64,000 nucleotides of DNA from Macrocystis pyrifera (taxonomy: Eukaryota > Sar > Phaeophyceae > Laminariales > Laminariaceae). The DNA lies in assembly GCA_031763025.1 (NCBI GenBank), contig JASSKH010000010.1, forward strand, positions 8,449,427-8,513,426, in the 5' to 3' direction. The notes under the pieces were generated by a model. It worked only from the letters and a program-made list of their open reading frames with translations. It did no database searches and was not told the origin of the DNA. Shown piece by piece: positions 45,201-58,071 of this stretch (position 1 is its first letter; the number at the start of each line of letters is the position of its first letter). Position numbers and translations under genes: made by a program.

Positions 45201-48200
45201 GTTGAATCCCCGTCTTCCGAGCTGGGGTGGCTGGTGTGCCTGGCCCTCACCGGCAGGAGCGCTGCGGAAGCACCCGGCTTTGTCGGAGGCGTTGACGAAG
45301 GTGGGGGGGGGGGGGTCGGCGGCGGTAACGGCAACGACAGCGGCGGAGGCAGCGGCAGCGGCGGGTTTGCTGGACGACGAGACGTTTTTCGGGCACTTCT
45401 TCGGCAGGCTCATGGGGGGGGGGGGGGGCGTGGAGGGGGGCGGCGGCGGCGGCGGCGGCGGCGGTGGAGACGGCGACGGACCAGAAGCGAGGATCCTCGC
45501 GGAGGTACGTTCAATATGTGTGTGAAAAGAGGTGGTCGGTGCAGCTGTAGCTATACAGTACCGGCACTCTCGTAAGAATTTGATGTTAGGAAATCGAGCC
45601 TAAGGAGAGAAAAAAAAAAGGAGTGCATGTGCTACTATAGCTCGCCGTCTATATATATAGAGAGAGAGAGAGAAATGTACCCCTTCTCGCTCGGCCAGAA
45701 TGAGGATACTATTACGGGGGGCCATAGTTAACAGGACCAAATATTGTTAGTAAAAATATGTAAATATATAGGGTTTTGTGTGTACCATAGGTCCTATTGA
45801 CTATGGACCCCCGTAATAACAGTACGGTACACACCCCCCCTCGGACAAGCATGTAGTAATAGGCTGCCGGCCGACAATAATGGATTCGTGCATGTTTCAC
45901 TCCGTCCTGTACACTTGTCCACGACCCGGGCAGGGGCAGGGGTGGGTGAAGGGGGGGGGGAAACAGTCCCCCCCATCCCGTTTCGTGAGCTCAAAACCAT
46001 TTTGTTTAGGGCTTGCGCGGCGCGCCTCGCTCCGAACCTTCTGCGCACCTCGGAGAGAGAGAGAGAGATAGATCATCGGACAGTTCCTGCTTCATCATCT
46101 AGATATTTTAGGGAAGACATAGATTCCTGATGTGTACGCTCTAGCCCATGCTGCCGGGTAGGAAGCCGTAAACTCGACCCGACCCGACCCGACCCTTTTC
46201 TTCTCCGCATCGTCACCGCCTCCCTGTTGCCTTTCCCTTCCACCCCCCCCGCCGGTCAACCCATGCGCAAACACGCCTTCCCACACAAAGCTCGTACGCT
46301 CGCGGCCGGGCCACGCCCACCGCTTTGCCGCGGCACTGACGCCTATCCTGCGCGATCTTGCGCCGCTACTCGCGCCCCGAAGCCGATCCGACCGGACGAA
46401 GAGGAACCAAGGGAAGCGGCGGTGCTATCGATGGGGGCGATGGTACCGTCGCTGTAGACGGGGCAAGTTTACCCACCGAAGCTTTCCAGACCGCCGCTGC
46501 TGCGGCCGCCGCGACCGCGACGGCGTCCCTCCTTCTCCTCCGCCGCCCGCTGGAGGCGTTATTGAGAGAGGGGTCGCTTGGCAACGGTGTTGAAGAAGGC
46601 GCGGGGAGCAAGGAGGTGCCAGAAAATATTTTCACGACGACAAGCGGGAAAGCGTTGACGGCGGTAAGGTCGACGGTGGAAGCGGCGGCGGCGGCGGCGG
46701 GGGAAGGGGGGGTGTTTGGCGTCGGGGTTCGGGTTGTTGTTCCCTGCGCTGAAGGAGCTGCTGCCTGAGTGCATCGTCCCACTTTTTGAGGCCGCGGCTG
46801 GGCTGAAAAGTGATGCCGGCTGGGAGAAAGCTTCCGGCAAGGATGGGGAGGAAGCCGAGGAGGGGCGTGGAGGGGGCAAGACAATGAAGAGCGGCGTGGG
46901 CAAGGCGAAGAAGGCGAAGGGAGGACTGCGCGAGAGGAAGCGGGGCTCGCTGGCGTGCCTTGAGGCTGTTCTGGAGGCGTGCGGGCAAGGGCCGGTGTCG
47001 GCAGCGGCGGTGGCGAACGCTGGTCGCGCGCTTCAAAGGTAGATATGCCGCTCTCGATGTTTTTGTTTTTTCATGAGCCCCGTGAAATCTTCAAAAGGTA
47101 CTGTAAGTGCTTGTTGCGAGACCAGTTTTGCCCACCGTGCATCGCGGTGCGTGTATGCAGTTGCTCCCCTCACCAACTCACACTGCCCGCTCGCTCGCTC
47201 GCCCGCCCGCCCGACGGCCCGACGGCATGCATGCCCGCTTGCCTTGTACCGTCATGCGGTCGCGCAGGTCTGCAGCCGACTGCGAGCGGGAGAAGCCGGG
47301 CAAGCGCCTCTCCCCAGACGGACGTGTACACGCTTGCGCACGGGCGGTACTCTTCGCCTGGCTCTCGCGCACCGGCAGGGGCTACGATGGCGCTGGCAGT
47401 GGTACCGATAGCATTATCCGCCGTATCAGCGTTGGCGGCAGTTGCAGTAGTGGTGGTGGTGGTGGTGGTGGCGATGAGACCCCGAGCAATGATACCGCGA
47501 TCGTTTCCGCCGGTTCCGCGGTGAGGTTTCCACTATTAGACTTGCCCCGGCACAGGACTCGCAGGAGTTACCTGCGGTACTGTCTGGCGCGCGCGGCGGT
47601 GGCCGCGAGGGTGGTAGGGCGGGCGAGCAGAAAGAAGAAACATAAACCGCTGGTTGTCGCCGGTACGGGCGGCGGCGGCGGCGGCGGCAACGGTGATGCC
47701 CGTGGGAACGCGAGGCTTGCGTCGCATGACGCTGTGGCGGGGGTGGCGGCGGCGGCAGTGGCGGAAGATGCAGGCATCGCCGAGGAAGAAAGCCTGTGCC
47801 GCTTCTTGTTGGTCGAGGTCGCCGCGGTCATCATCGGGGCAGAGGTGGAGGCGGAGGAATATGGTGACAACGGCGTCAGCGATAACGGCGTAAAAGGCGG
47901 GCGTTCCCACCGGTCTGCCACCAGCATGATGCCGACGCCGCCTCCTCCGGTGGTGGCGATCCCGTCGGCCGAGCGGCTGCTCGGCCTGAGAGCCCTCGGG
48001 ACGACGACGATGACGACGACACCGTTGACAGCGGTAGGACCGAGCCTCTGCGCGGAGCGTCGGCGGAGCCTGACTCCGCCCTCGCCGCAGGAGCGTTTCT
48101 CACTGCCGTCCTCAAGCACAGACTGGGGGACGCGGGCGTCTCTTCGGGCGGTGCGCGCGGTCGCTTCCGTCTTGTATCAGCGCCAGGAGCGATCGAAGTC

Positions 48201-49174
48201 GTCGCCATCATCGCCAACGGCGGCGGCGGCGGCGGCGGAGGCTATATCAGCTAAAGCGATGACGGCAGGGACGCAGGGTGCCGGTTCGATGGGCGTGGAC
48301 AGCAGTGAGGACAGCAGTGACAGCAGTGGCGGCAATGGTAAGGGCGAAGGCGGGGGTGGGGGCGAGGGAAGCGCGGAAGAAGGCGGCACCGATAGCGATA
48401 GCGACGACGACGGCGACGACGACGGCGACGATAACAAGGAGGAGGAGGAGGAGGAGGAGGAAGATGCTGCCGCCATGGCGGTGAAGGAGATGGCCGCCGC
48501 GCCGCCGGTGCTGCCGGAGTGGTCGGTGACGACGATGCTTGAGAGGTGAAAGCCTGGCTAGGTTATTTGCTGCCGTTGGAAAAAAAATCGGGGTACCCCG
48601 GGTACCATACCCGACTGGTTTGGTCATACTCGGGTACCAGTCTGGCTGTTTTTGGGATACTCGGGTACCAATTTTGGTGACATTGGTCATACTCGGGTAC
48701 CTATTCCGGTCAATTTGGTCATGCCCGGTTTCTAATCGTGGTTATATTGGTAATAATTGGGTGTACCAATTCTGGTTACTTTGATGATATTCGGGTACCA
48801 GTTTAGACTATCTGGGGTCATCCTCGGGTGCATGCGTGCGTGCCAAAGCCCTCGTTTTGGTTTGAGGCATAGTCGGGTATGTACCCACCTGCTGGGTACC
48901 GCCAGAGCACACACCCCTATGAAACCCCACCCATTGCACGGCAACCATCGTTGATAACAGTATTGACAGTAGGCGCCTCCTACGATAGGGATGAAGCAGC
49001 ATGTCTTTTACCAAATAATTTCTGATCGACGGGGTTGCTTATCCAAGGGAAGGCATGCCTTACAAAGGGCATGTCTTGTCTTCAATTCCATTCTGTTTTT
49101 TACAATGTACTAGTTCGATTAACACCGATAGTAGACGGAGGTTAATGGTGCAGGTTTTCCTAAAGGATCAGCTC

Positions 49175-49207
<33 letters not shown>

Positions 49208-52200
49208 TACACACATAGAGCTCAAGTGAGGGAACAGATGCCTCCGGGAAAAAATGCTCTATTATAACTCCTAAGCAGCACACGTACAAGGGCTTAGGTA
49301 TGTTTTGGTCGAGTCCGGCGTTTAGTGAGGGTGGGTGATGCCACAAAATGTCAATACAGCCAGCGTGAGCAGGCCCTCTTGCGCGCATGGGCTGCCCTAC
49401 TTTCCCCCAACGATCGCTCTGAGGGTCGAACACGAGGAGAGGGGGTGGGGGGGGGGGGTACTCGATAGGAGAGATGTCTTCGAACTCATGCATGACCGTG
49501 GTCGTATGGCCATAGACCGTCGCATCCCTACAATGCCGGCACGGAGCATGTCGGGTTTTCACCGACCAGGCAGACTTTGCTTGCACCAAGCGCGAAGCGG
49601 CGTGAGGTGTCCGGCGAGTCGCATGAAGGGTGAGCTGCATCCTACTAAGAACCGCTTGTGAGGCGGACTTTCTTGCATATGGATGACAGCTTCAATGAGT
49701 TCACTTTATTTCCGGTGTAGCCACTTCCAGAGACAGCAATGGGAGTACTATGTAACTGCCTCTTGGGTGCCTTACCATAAACACTACCTGGTACGTGATA
49801 CTATCCTTCCCCTTTCGCGGAGTAAAGATTCTTCACCTCGCACAAATTATCTAGCGGGGGGGGGGGGGGGGGGGGGGGGGGGGTTCGTCGGAGCCCGTGA
49901 TCTGCGGTGCGGTAAGGGATGACGCAGACTGCAGTCCGCGGTGATGCTGCTGCTGCTGCTGAGCCCCGTCTACGTCAAGACATAGCGCTGGTGCCGCGAC
50001 ACGGTGCGCGGGTGAAAGCGGCGACAGCAGTGTAGCAGCAGCAGCAATCTTCGCCCGCGCACACCCGACCACCCCCCACCCCGACCCTCCCCTCCCCTTC
50101 GCTTCAAGGCTCCAGTTTTTGCACCGCCCCTCTCTCCGTCGCTCATGTCTTACACGCTGACGCCCCCCCCTCTGTTATAATTTTTGGGCGGTTACCACGG
50201 CTGGCGGTCAAGTTAGATCATTTTTTGTGCGGGGAGAACCTTCACTCCGCACAAAGGGGATGATCGTATCACGTAGTGTGTATATGGTGAAGCACCCACG
50301 AGGCAGTTACATAGAACCCCCAGTGCTGTCTCTTGGAAGTGGCCACACCAGAAATTGAATGAATTCATTGATGCTGTCATCCATACGCAAGAAAATCCAC
50401 CTCACAAGCGGCCCTTGGTAGGATGCAGCTCGCCCTTCATGCGACTCGCCCAACACCTCACGGCGCTTCGCGCTTGGTGCAAGCAATGTCTGCCCGGTCG
50501 GTGAAAGCCCGACGTGCTCCGTCCCAGCATTGTACGTAGGGATGCGAGGGTCTATGATCTTATGACTACGGCCATGCCCGATAATGAGTACACCCCCCCC
50601 CCGGTTATTCGCTCTTCCTCGAAATTGATGCCTGGTCAATGGTCAAATGAATTATTAAGGCAAGAAATAAATGTGCACGCCGCCCCCCGCCCTCCCGGCC
50701 CGCCTCATGCCTCTTCAGGGTCGTCGGACACTCGAGCTTCTTGGACGTTCTCGCTGCCGAGGGCCCTCCGCGAGTGGAACTCCTTAGGTTGCTCGTGCTT
50801 CTGGTGTCGGCTGGGGGCGTTATTGCTGGGGGGGGCGGGGGGGGTGATGGAGATGGAGCCGTTGCGGCTGCTGCTGCTGCTGCTGCGCGTGGAGTGGGCG
50901 TGGCGCTGCTCTGTCCCCTGCTTTCGCTGTACCGGGTGTCACTGTCCGAGGAAGACCAGGTGGGGTTCTTTGTTTTTCGTTTCGATTTTTGTTTTTTGAG
51001 GTTACCAATTGCATTATACGTGTGTACGTGAAAATGTTAAGGGTTGAGGAGGGGAGGGCTCGGGGGAGTGGGTAGTGATTGTTTTGTCGTTGTGCTGTGT
51101 GTCGTGCTATGATGTGCTGTGTTGGGCTGTGTTGGGCTGGGCTAGGCTTGGCTGGGCTGGGCTAGGCTGGGCTGGGCTGGGCTGGGCTGGGCTGGGCTGG
51201 GCTGGGGGCTGGGCTGGGCTGGGCTGGGCTGGGCTGGGCTGGGCTGGGCTGGGTTGAGCTGTACTGTACTGTACTGTACTGTCCCTTGCTGTACTGTACT
51301 GTCATCAGCAGTTAGATCGTTATATCTTAGCATTCGTAGGTTTCCACATGGCATGAGGCATTCGTTTCTGACCTAGCCAAAGCCGCCGGCTAACTCCAGC
51401 GCCCCGAACTACGGTACGATGAAAACGGAGACAAACCGTCCCATATGGATAGCGCCATCAGTTGAAAACCGTGTTTTTTTTTCCGCGGAGCAGCCACTAC
51501 GTAGGTACCGCAGTGTTGTGCTCAAGTTTTGAAAAAAAAAATAGTAAAACAAGGCCCCCAATTCTCAACTAGCAGGTATCAAGTTCTTAAAAGCAGTGAC
51601 GCTGCCTGTCTATCTGCGCACTGCTAACCCCACCCCAACCCACTCCCTGACCCCGCGATGTTCACGAATATCAACCATCTAAAATAGAAAAAGTAAAAGT
51701 CTCATCGTACGGCTGCTCCGCCTTCCCCAAGCAAATATGTAAAGCTTTATGTACGCTGCTGACCCCCCCTCCCTCCACCCCGCCACCAATCCACGCCCCG
51801 TACCCCCCTACCTCGTGGCGCTCGCAATTCTCACTCACCGAAAAACAGCTCATCGTACGGCTGCTCCGCCTTCTCCAAGCCAGCGGAGTGCCCCTAGACC
51901 CCGGCGCATGCCGGTGGGGGCCCGCCGCGGCCACCACGTCCGGGAGCGTTATGACGTCCGCGGCGGGGCTGGCAGCAGCGGCGGCGGCAACAGCAGCAGC
52001 AACAGCAACGGCGGCCTCGCCGGGCGGCGGGAGTTGCGGCTGGCTGGTGTCAGCGTTCGAGCCGCGGCGGCTGAGGGTTTCCATTGAGGCGTTTCCGGTA
52101 GAGCGGGAGCTGGAGCCCCCCCCGTATTATTTCGAGGCTGGGGGAAAGAAAACACCCCCGGTGGTGCCGGCAGCAGCAGCCGGGTCCTCGCGCGATACTC

Positions 52201-55200
52201 GACGACGCAGGGGTAAGGACAGGGAGGAGGAGGCGGAGGAGGACGGGGAGGAGGAGCGGGAAGAAGAGGGAGGAGAAGGAGGAGGAGGAGGAGGAAGCGG
52301 GAGTTGTTGCGGGGGGGGGCGGGGGGAGGGCTGGGAGACCCAGCGGGGGGGGAGAAGGGAGAAATGCGAGTGGTGGAGGCGGTAGTTTCGACGACGAAAG
52401 CGCCGATGCGGGAGCGGGGGAGAGTGAGGAAGAAGGGGAGGATGGAGAGGATGATGATGGCGAGGGGGGGGGATGATATCGAGGAGAAAGGCCGCGGCAG
52501 GCGCGAGCCCCTGGAGATCGCCGTCACGGCGGTGGCTGCCGCGGCCTGGGGGGGCGGGGGCGAAGGGGGCTCGGGCAGGGACGACGAGGTGTACGACCCT
52601 TGCTTCGTGCTCCCCCTGCTGGAGTGGGGGCTGAGGACCTCTGGCGTCGCGGCCAAGGCGGTGAGCGGAGAATGTCTGGCGCGCGGCGCGGCGGGGCGCG
52701 TTTGGTGTTTGTGTGCGTTGCTCGTTTTTGCTTGTGTGTGTTTTTTGTTGATTTATGTTTTTGTTGTGTTATGTTTTTGTTCTTTTGTGTGTTGTGTTGT
52801 GTTGTGTTGTGCTTGTATTTTTCGTATGTTATATTTGCCTTGTGGTGTATTTTATTTGTTTTTCCCGTGTTGTGTTGTTTATGGTTTTGTTTATTTCTTT
52901 ATTTTCGTGTGTGTGTGTGTTTTTTTAGCTTAGTCGAGCGGGACGGGGAATGTTTCCGGCGGCTGTTTCCGGCGTCGATAGCGGTGGGCCGTGTTTCGAT
53001 CGGCGAAATCGAGCTACTACTGCTTCAGGTGTCATCTGTTTGTATTCGCCGGGGTTTCGAGATGTTTGATGCTTTCGCCTTCCCCCCCGTTCCCGTTCCC
53101 CCCCCACGGTCGTTTTGGTAGCACGCGATTCATCGTCATGACGGCGACTTTTGCGACGGTCTGAGGACTATGTCGCCCGAATCTAAGGTACGCTGGAAAG
53201 ATCCTCCCATTTCCCGACGAAAGACCCGTTGCACTGTTATTTTTTTCTGCAGGGCCTTACCCTCCCCCCTCCCTCCCTCCCTCCCTCCCTCCCTCCCTCT
53301 ATATCTCAACACGACGAACACACGATGCAATGCAACGCGGCTCCCCCCACTTCTCTTCCGTTTACCTGCAACACCACGATATCGACGGTAACGCGCTGCG
53401 GTGCGATTGCGATATATTGCAAAACACGATGCAACCAACAACAACAAACAACAACAACAACAACTAAAATGAACACAACAACCACGACAAAAAAAAAAAA
53501 GATCTGCGAGTCGCCGCTGCTTGGCTACGTCATCTCCGCCACCTCCAGCCTCAGCCTGTCCACGAGGGCCTCGGCGTACTCCTGTCTGCATTACCTCCTA
53601 GAGTCGCTGCAGCAAGACGACCTCCTGCTGGCAGCTGGCGGTGCCAGCGGCATCAGCGGCGGTGCCGGAGGGAGTGGTGGGGATGGTAGAGGAGGCGACG
53701 GTGGTGGTGGTGGTGGTGGTGGTGGTGGTGGAGGCGGCGGGGGGGGAGGTGGCGGGAGCGTTGCGGTCAGCTCTGCGGGATTATTCAAGGCGAGGAAGGC
53801 GGCAGAGGCTGCGTTTCGACAGCGACCCCAGCTGACGCTGCTGCTGAGGTGTGTGTGTATGTGTGTATGCGTGCGATGATCTCCGGTTTTTTTTGTTTTT
53901 TTTCTTGCGTCGAAACACCTTGCGACATATGATACCAGTCTGTCCTGAAGTTCGAAGAACCGTGTGTATGTGAACATTTTATTTCCGAGCGGGTAGTTTG
54001 TTTCGGGATATACCGCTTTGACCGAAAATATAGTGATATTTCACACATTAACATCAAGACGAAGTGGTCCTTGTATTTCCGCCCAGAGTAGTAGTGGTTT
54101 GCAGTTTACATGGGCGTGTTCGGGTCGGGGAGTGCTCTCGTTTCCTTCGAACAGGTTCGGTGCGCTGGGCGGGAGCGAGAAGGGTATAGTCGTTGAGGGA
54201 AAGAGGACACCCCGAATGCTCGGATCTGCCTGCTGCCATAGCTTTTAACAGTTTGATGTTTGTCCAATAGTACGTATGTGTTCGGTGTGTTGGGTTCGAT
54301 GAGTGGGGTGGGGGTGAAGTGGGTTGTGGAGTTTGTCGGTGGGTTGCTCGAAGGGCCGCCGGGAGAGCGATCGATCTACACCCGTCGATGGGAAAGAGTG
54401 GACGTAGAGTATGATTATTACGGGGGACCATAGTAAATAGGACCTACGGTGTACATAAAAACCTCTATATTTACCTATTTTTACTGACAATATTTGGTCC
54501 TATTTACTATGGTCCTCCGTAATAGTGTTCGCGCTGTCGCTGCAAAGACTGCAAAGCTAAGCTAAGCTAAGCTAAGCTAAGCTAAGCTAAGCTCAACGCG
54601 GTCGTCGAATGTTCATGCCACATACTGGTGCATACTCGCCAGCGGCGCGTCTTGGTTAGTGTTACCTGCATGTACGGGTTGTTGTTGATAGACGATACAC
54701 TCGTATGTATGTATGTATGCATGTATGCATGTATGTATGTATGCATGTACCAGTATGTGCGCTTGCGCTGTATCGGAAGAGCGAGTTGAAGGGTAAGACC
54801 TCTCTGCGGTTGAGATTTGTTTCTTCCAACCGATTCGTGCGTCAACCGATCGTTTTTTTTTTCGTCTCGACCGTCAGTCACACGTAGTCCGCTTTTTGGT
54901 GCATCTCCTGCTTCTTTTTTCTTCCTTTCTTGTCCGACGCGATTCCACGATAAGCGACACTTCGCAATTTTTTTGCCTCGCGAGGCAAATACATCTGGTT
55001 GCTGAGGCTGCTCAACTCAGGAAACTACCGGTGCCCAACATCGTTTTTGTTGTTGTTGTTTTGCTTCTTTTTTTTTTTCAAATCGCTTGCTGTTTTGTTT
55101 TGCTTTGTTTTGTTTTTTCGAATCGCTTTCGTTTTTCACGCCTACTACTTGACCCTTGTCTGGCAAACCTGCAGTCTCTCCTTCGGAGGCAAAGCACTCA

Positions 55201-56724
55201 CATTCCCGAGTAGCTTTTCCCCCAAACCGGACTGCAGCTTGCCCTGGAGAGGTTGAGGCCATGGGATCTCGCTCGTCGGGGGTGCAAATGTGTTCAGTCC
55301 TTATGTAACCCCCTTTCGACTAAAGCTTCGGTTTTGTCGTCAAGCCGCCCACGAGGAGCGTGAGCGCCGAGCCAGAGGTACGGGGTAGGGTACCGGTTGC
55401 GCCCGTGCCCCGTACTGTGGTGCATATATTGGCGTCATAGATAGTTCGTGATACCGATTTTTATATGGTGCAAGCAATGCCTGCCTGGTTTGTGAAAACC
55501 CGACATGCTCCGTCCCGGCGTTGTGGGGACGCGAGGGTCTAGGGTTCATACGACTATGGCCATGCATGAGATCGAGTACATCTCTCCGATATCGAGTACA
55601 CCCCCTCCCCCCGCCCCCAGGTTGGGTTGGCGTCGGTTGGCAACGACACTGTGAAACATGCCGCTCACTACGTGAGCTAGACTGTTCGTAAGATAATGGA
55701 TAGAGCACTGAGCTACTCAGTCAGCGCTGACGGAGTATCTCGGTGGTCTATGCTTTATATTTCGAACAAAAGAAGTACATTTGGGCTCGATACGGCCTCC
55801 CGCCGATAACATCTTCCGGGGTTGATCAAGCCCCTAATCAGCGCGCCTGGTTTTTTCCTTCGTATTGTCCCCCTCCCTAGTCGTGTGTTCTTTCAATAAA
55901 GTGGTTCACTCCGCTTGGTTTTCCCTTTTTCTACCCCATCATGGCGGAGAAAAAGCTGACTGAGTAGCTCAGTGGTCTATGCTTTATATTCGAGCTAAAG
56001 AAGTCCGGGGTTCGAGTCCCGCCAGACGTCGTATTTCCGCTTTTCCTACCCATGCATGGGTAGAAAAAGGGAAAATCAAGTGGAGTGAACCACTTTATTA
56101 AAAGAACGCATGACTAGGGAGGGGGACAATGGGAGGAAAAACCAGGCGCTGATTAGGGGCTTGATCAACCCCGGAAGATGTTGTCGGCGGGAGGCCGTAT
56201 CGAGCCCTATGGTACTTCTTTTGTTCGTAATATAAAGGATAGACGGCTGAGCTACTCAGTCAGCAACCAGGCTACCGTTTTTTTTTTTTTTTTCATTTTT
56301 TTGCGCGGTCGCCTACAGCTGGTCGTCTAGTTAGATCGTTTGTGCGAGGTGAATAACCTTTACTCCGCACAGGAATTGATCGCATCACGTAGTGTTCATG
56401 GTAAGGCACTCAAGAGGCAGTTACATAGTACTCCCATTGCTGTCTCTGGAAGTGGCTACACCGGAAATTAAATTAACTCATTGGATTTGTCATCTACATG
56501 CAAGTCAGTCCGCCTCACAAGCGGTTGTTAGTAGGATGGGGATGCAGCTCACCCTTCATGCGACTCGCCGGACATCTAACGGCGCTTCGCGCTTGGTGCA
56601 AGCAATGTCTGCCTGGTCGGTGAAAACCCGACATGCTCCGTCCCGACATTGTAGGGATGCGAGGGTCTATGGTCATACGACTACGGCCATGTATGATATC
56701 GAATACATCTCTCCTATTGAGTAC

Positions 56725-56821
<97 letters not shown>

Positions 56822-58040
56822 CCTTGAATAGCAACGAGAAAACGATCGCTGTCCGAGGAGATAGATGGTAGCCGCAGGCGACCAGGCAGGAAGGGGATAA
56901 GAATAGCCAAAAGTTTCTATCTAATATATGGAAACAGCGCAATGAGCGCCCAATTGTTGGAGGTGTCTCTGTCAGGAGTAGAAACGGTGCTCCGTCTCGA
57001 AAGGGATGCGAGGTCAATGGTCAAATGACTAAGGCAAGCAACAAATGAGTACGCCCCCCCCCCCCCCCCCTTCACTCCCGCCTCCCTCCAATCTCACGCA
57101 GAGTGTGCCCAATTGCGGCAAAATCTCGTCCTTTTTTGTGCCAGTTGATTTTTCCTCTTCGGAGCCCTTTCTCTATTACTACGGGGGACCATAGTTAATA
57201 GGACCTCCGGTGCACACAAAAATCTATATATTTACCTATTTTTACCGAGAATATTTGGTCCTGTTTACTATGATCCCCCGTAATGGCGACAAAAGCACAC
57301 TTACAGCAGTACTCCGGAATCTGAGTGGATTGTCCCTCAAAGCGTTTTGGGAACGAAGCAACCTCAAGTCGCCAACGATCGTTCGATGTAAGTATTCGAT
57401 TGGACAGGGCCGTATTTTTTCCTGCGCCTGTCACCCTGTCCTCGCAGGCTGTAGGCTGGGCTCGGACAGGCTGACCGCTTCGTCGGTCCTGACTCTGAGC
57501 AAGTCCTACGAAATCCTGGACTCATGTCGTTGCACCCAAAGATTTTGGTTCCTTGAACTGGGTGCACGATTTTGCGTGAGAATTTTAGGGGGGGGTGTCC
57601 CCCCGAAACGTTCGGGGGACCGGGTACTTGAGAACTTGAGTGGGTTGTCCCTCCAGAACACGACTGCTGCAGTGTGCCCTAAAAAGGTCGTGTAGCAGAC
57701 GTCTTCCTGGCGCAAGGTACGAAGCATGCACCCCTCTCTTCTTATCCTTCCCTCCTCTCCTTTTTTCCCCCTCAGTCAACACATGCTTGTGTTTGTCTCG
57801 TCGGTTTTCCGTTTTCCTTTCACACTTCGTCTTATCTCTGTTTTTCCGTAACGCTTTACTTTTTTTTTCTTTTCACCGTCTCTTGTTTTTTTTGTTTTTT
57901 TTTTCTCCGTAATTTTGTTTGATATCTGTTTCTTGTGCGCGAACGTACGTAGTCTAAAGAATGTCTCGCCCGGTCGCTTGTCCTTTCCCACTGTGTGTGT
58001 ATATGCGCGTGCGTGTTTGTTGGCTTGTTTTGTTTGTTTT

Positions 58041-58071
<31 letters not shown>

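Noticed and set aside
48590..48850. A CRISPR-like array
   Set aside because: Units are degenerate and adjacent repeats share their spacers. The context is a eukaryotic intron.
52928..53028. A possible extra URB1 exon (VERDGECFRRLFPASIAVG)
   Set aside because: It has a usable acceptor and donor, but exon 16 joins exon 17 directly in phase 0 with continuous family similarity. Including it would also not fit the phase.
55955..56030. A functional tRNA gene
   Set aside because: A and B boxes are good, but the ends do not pair and no anticodon stem is visible. It is part of a repeated SINE-like unit.
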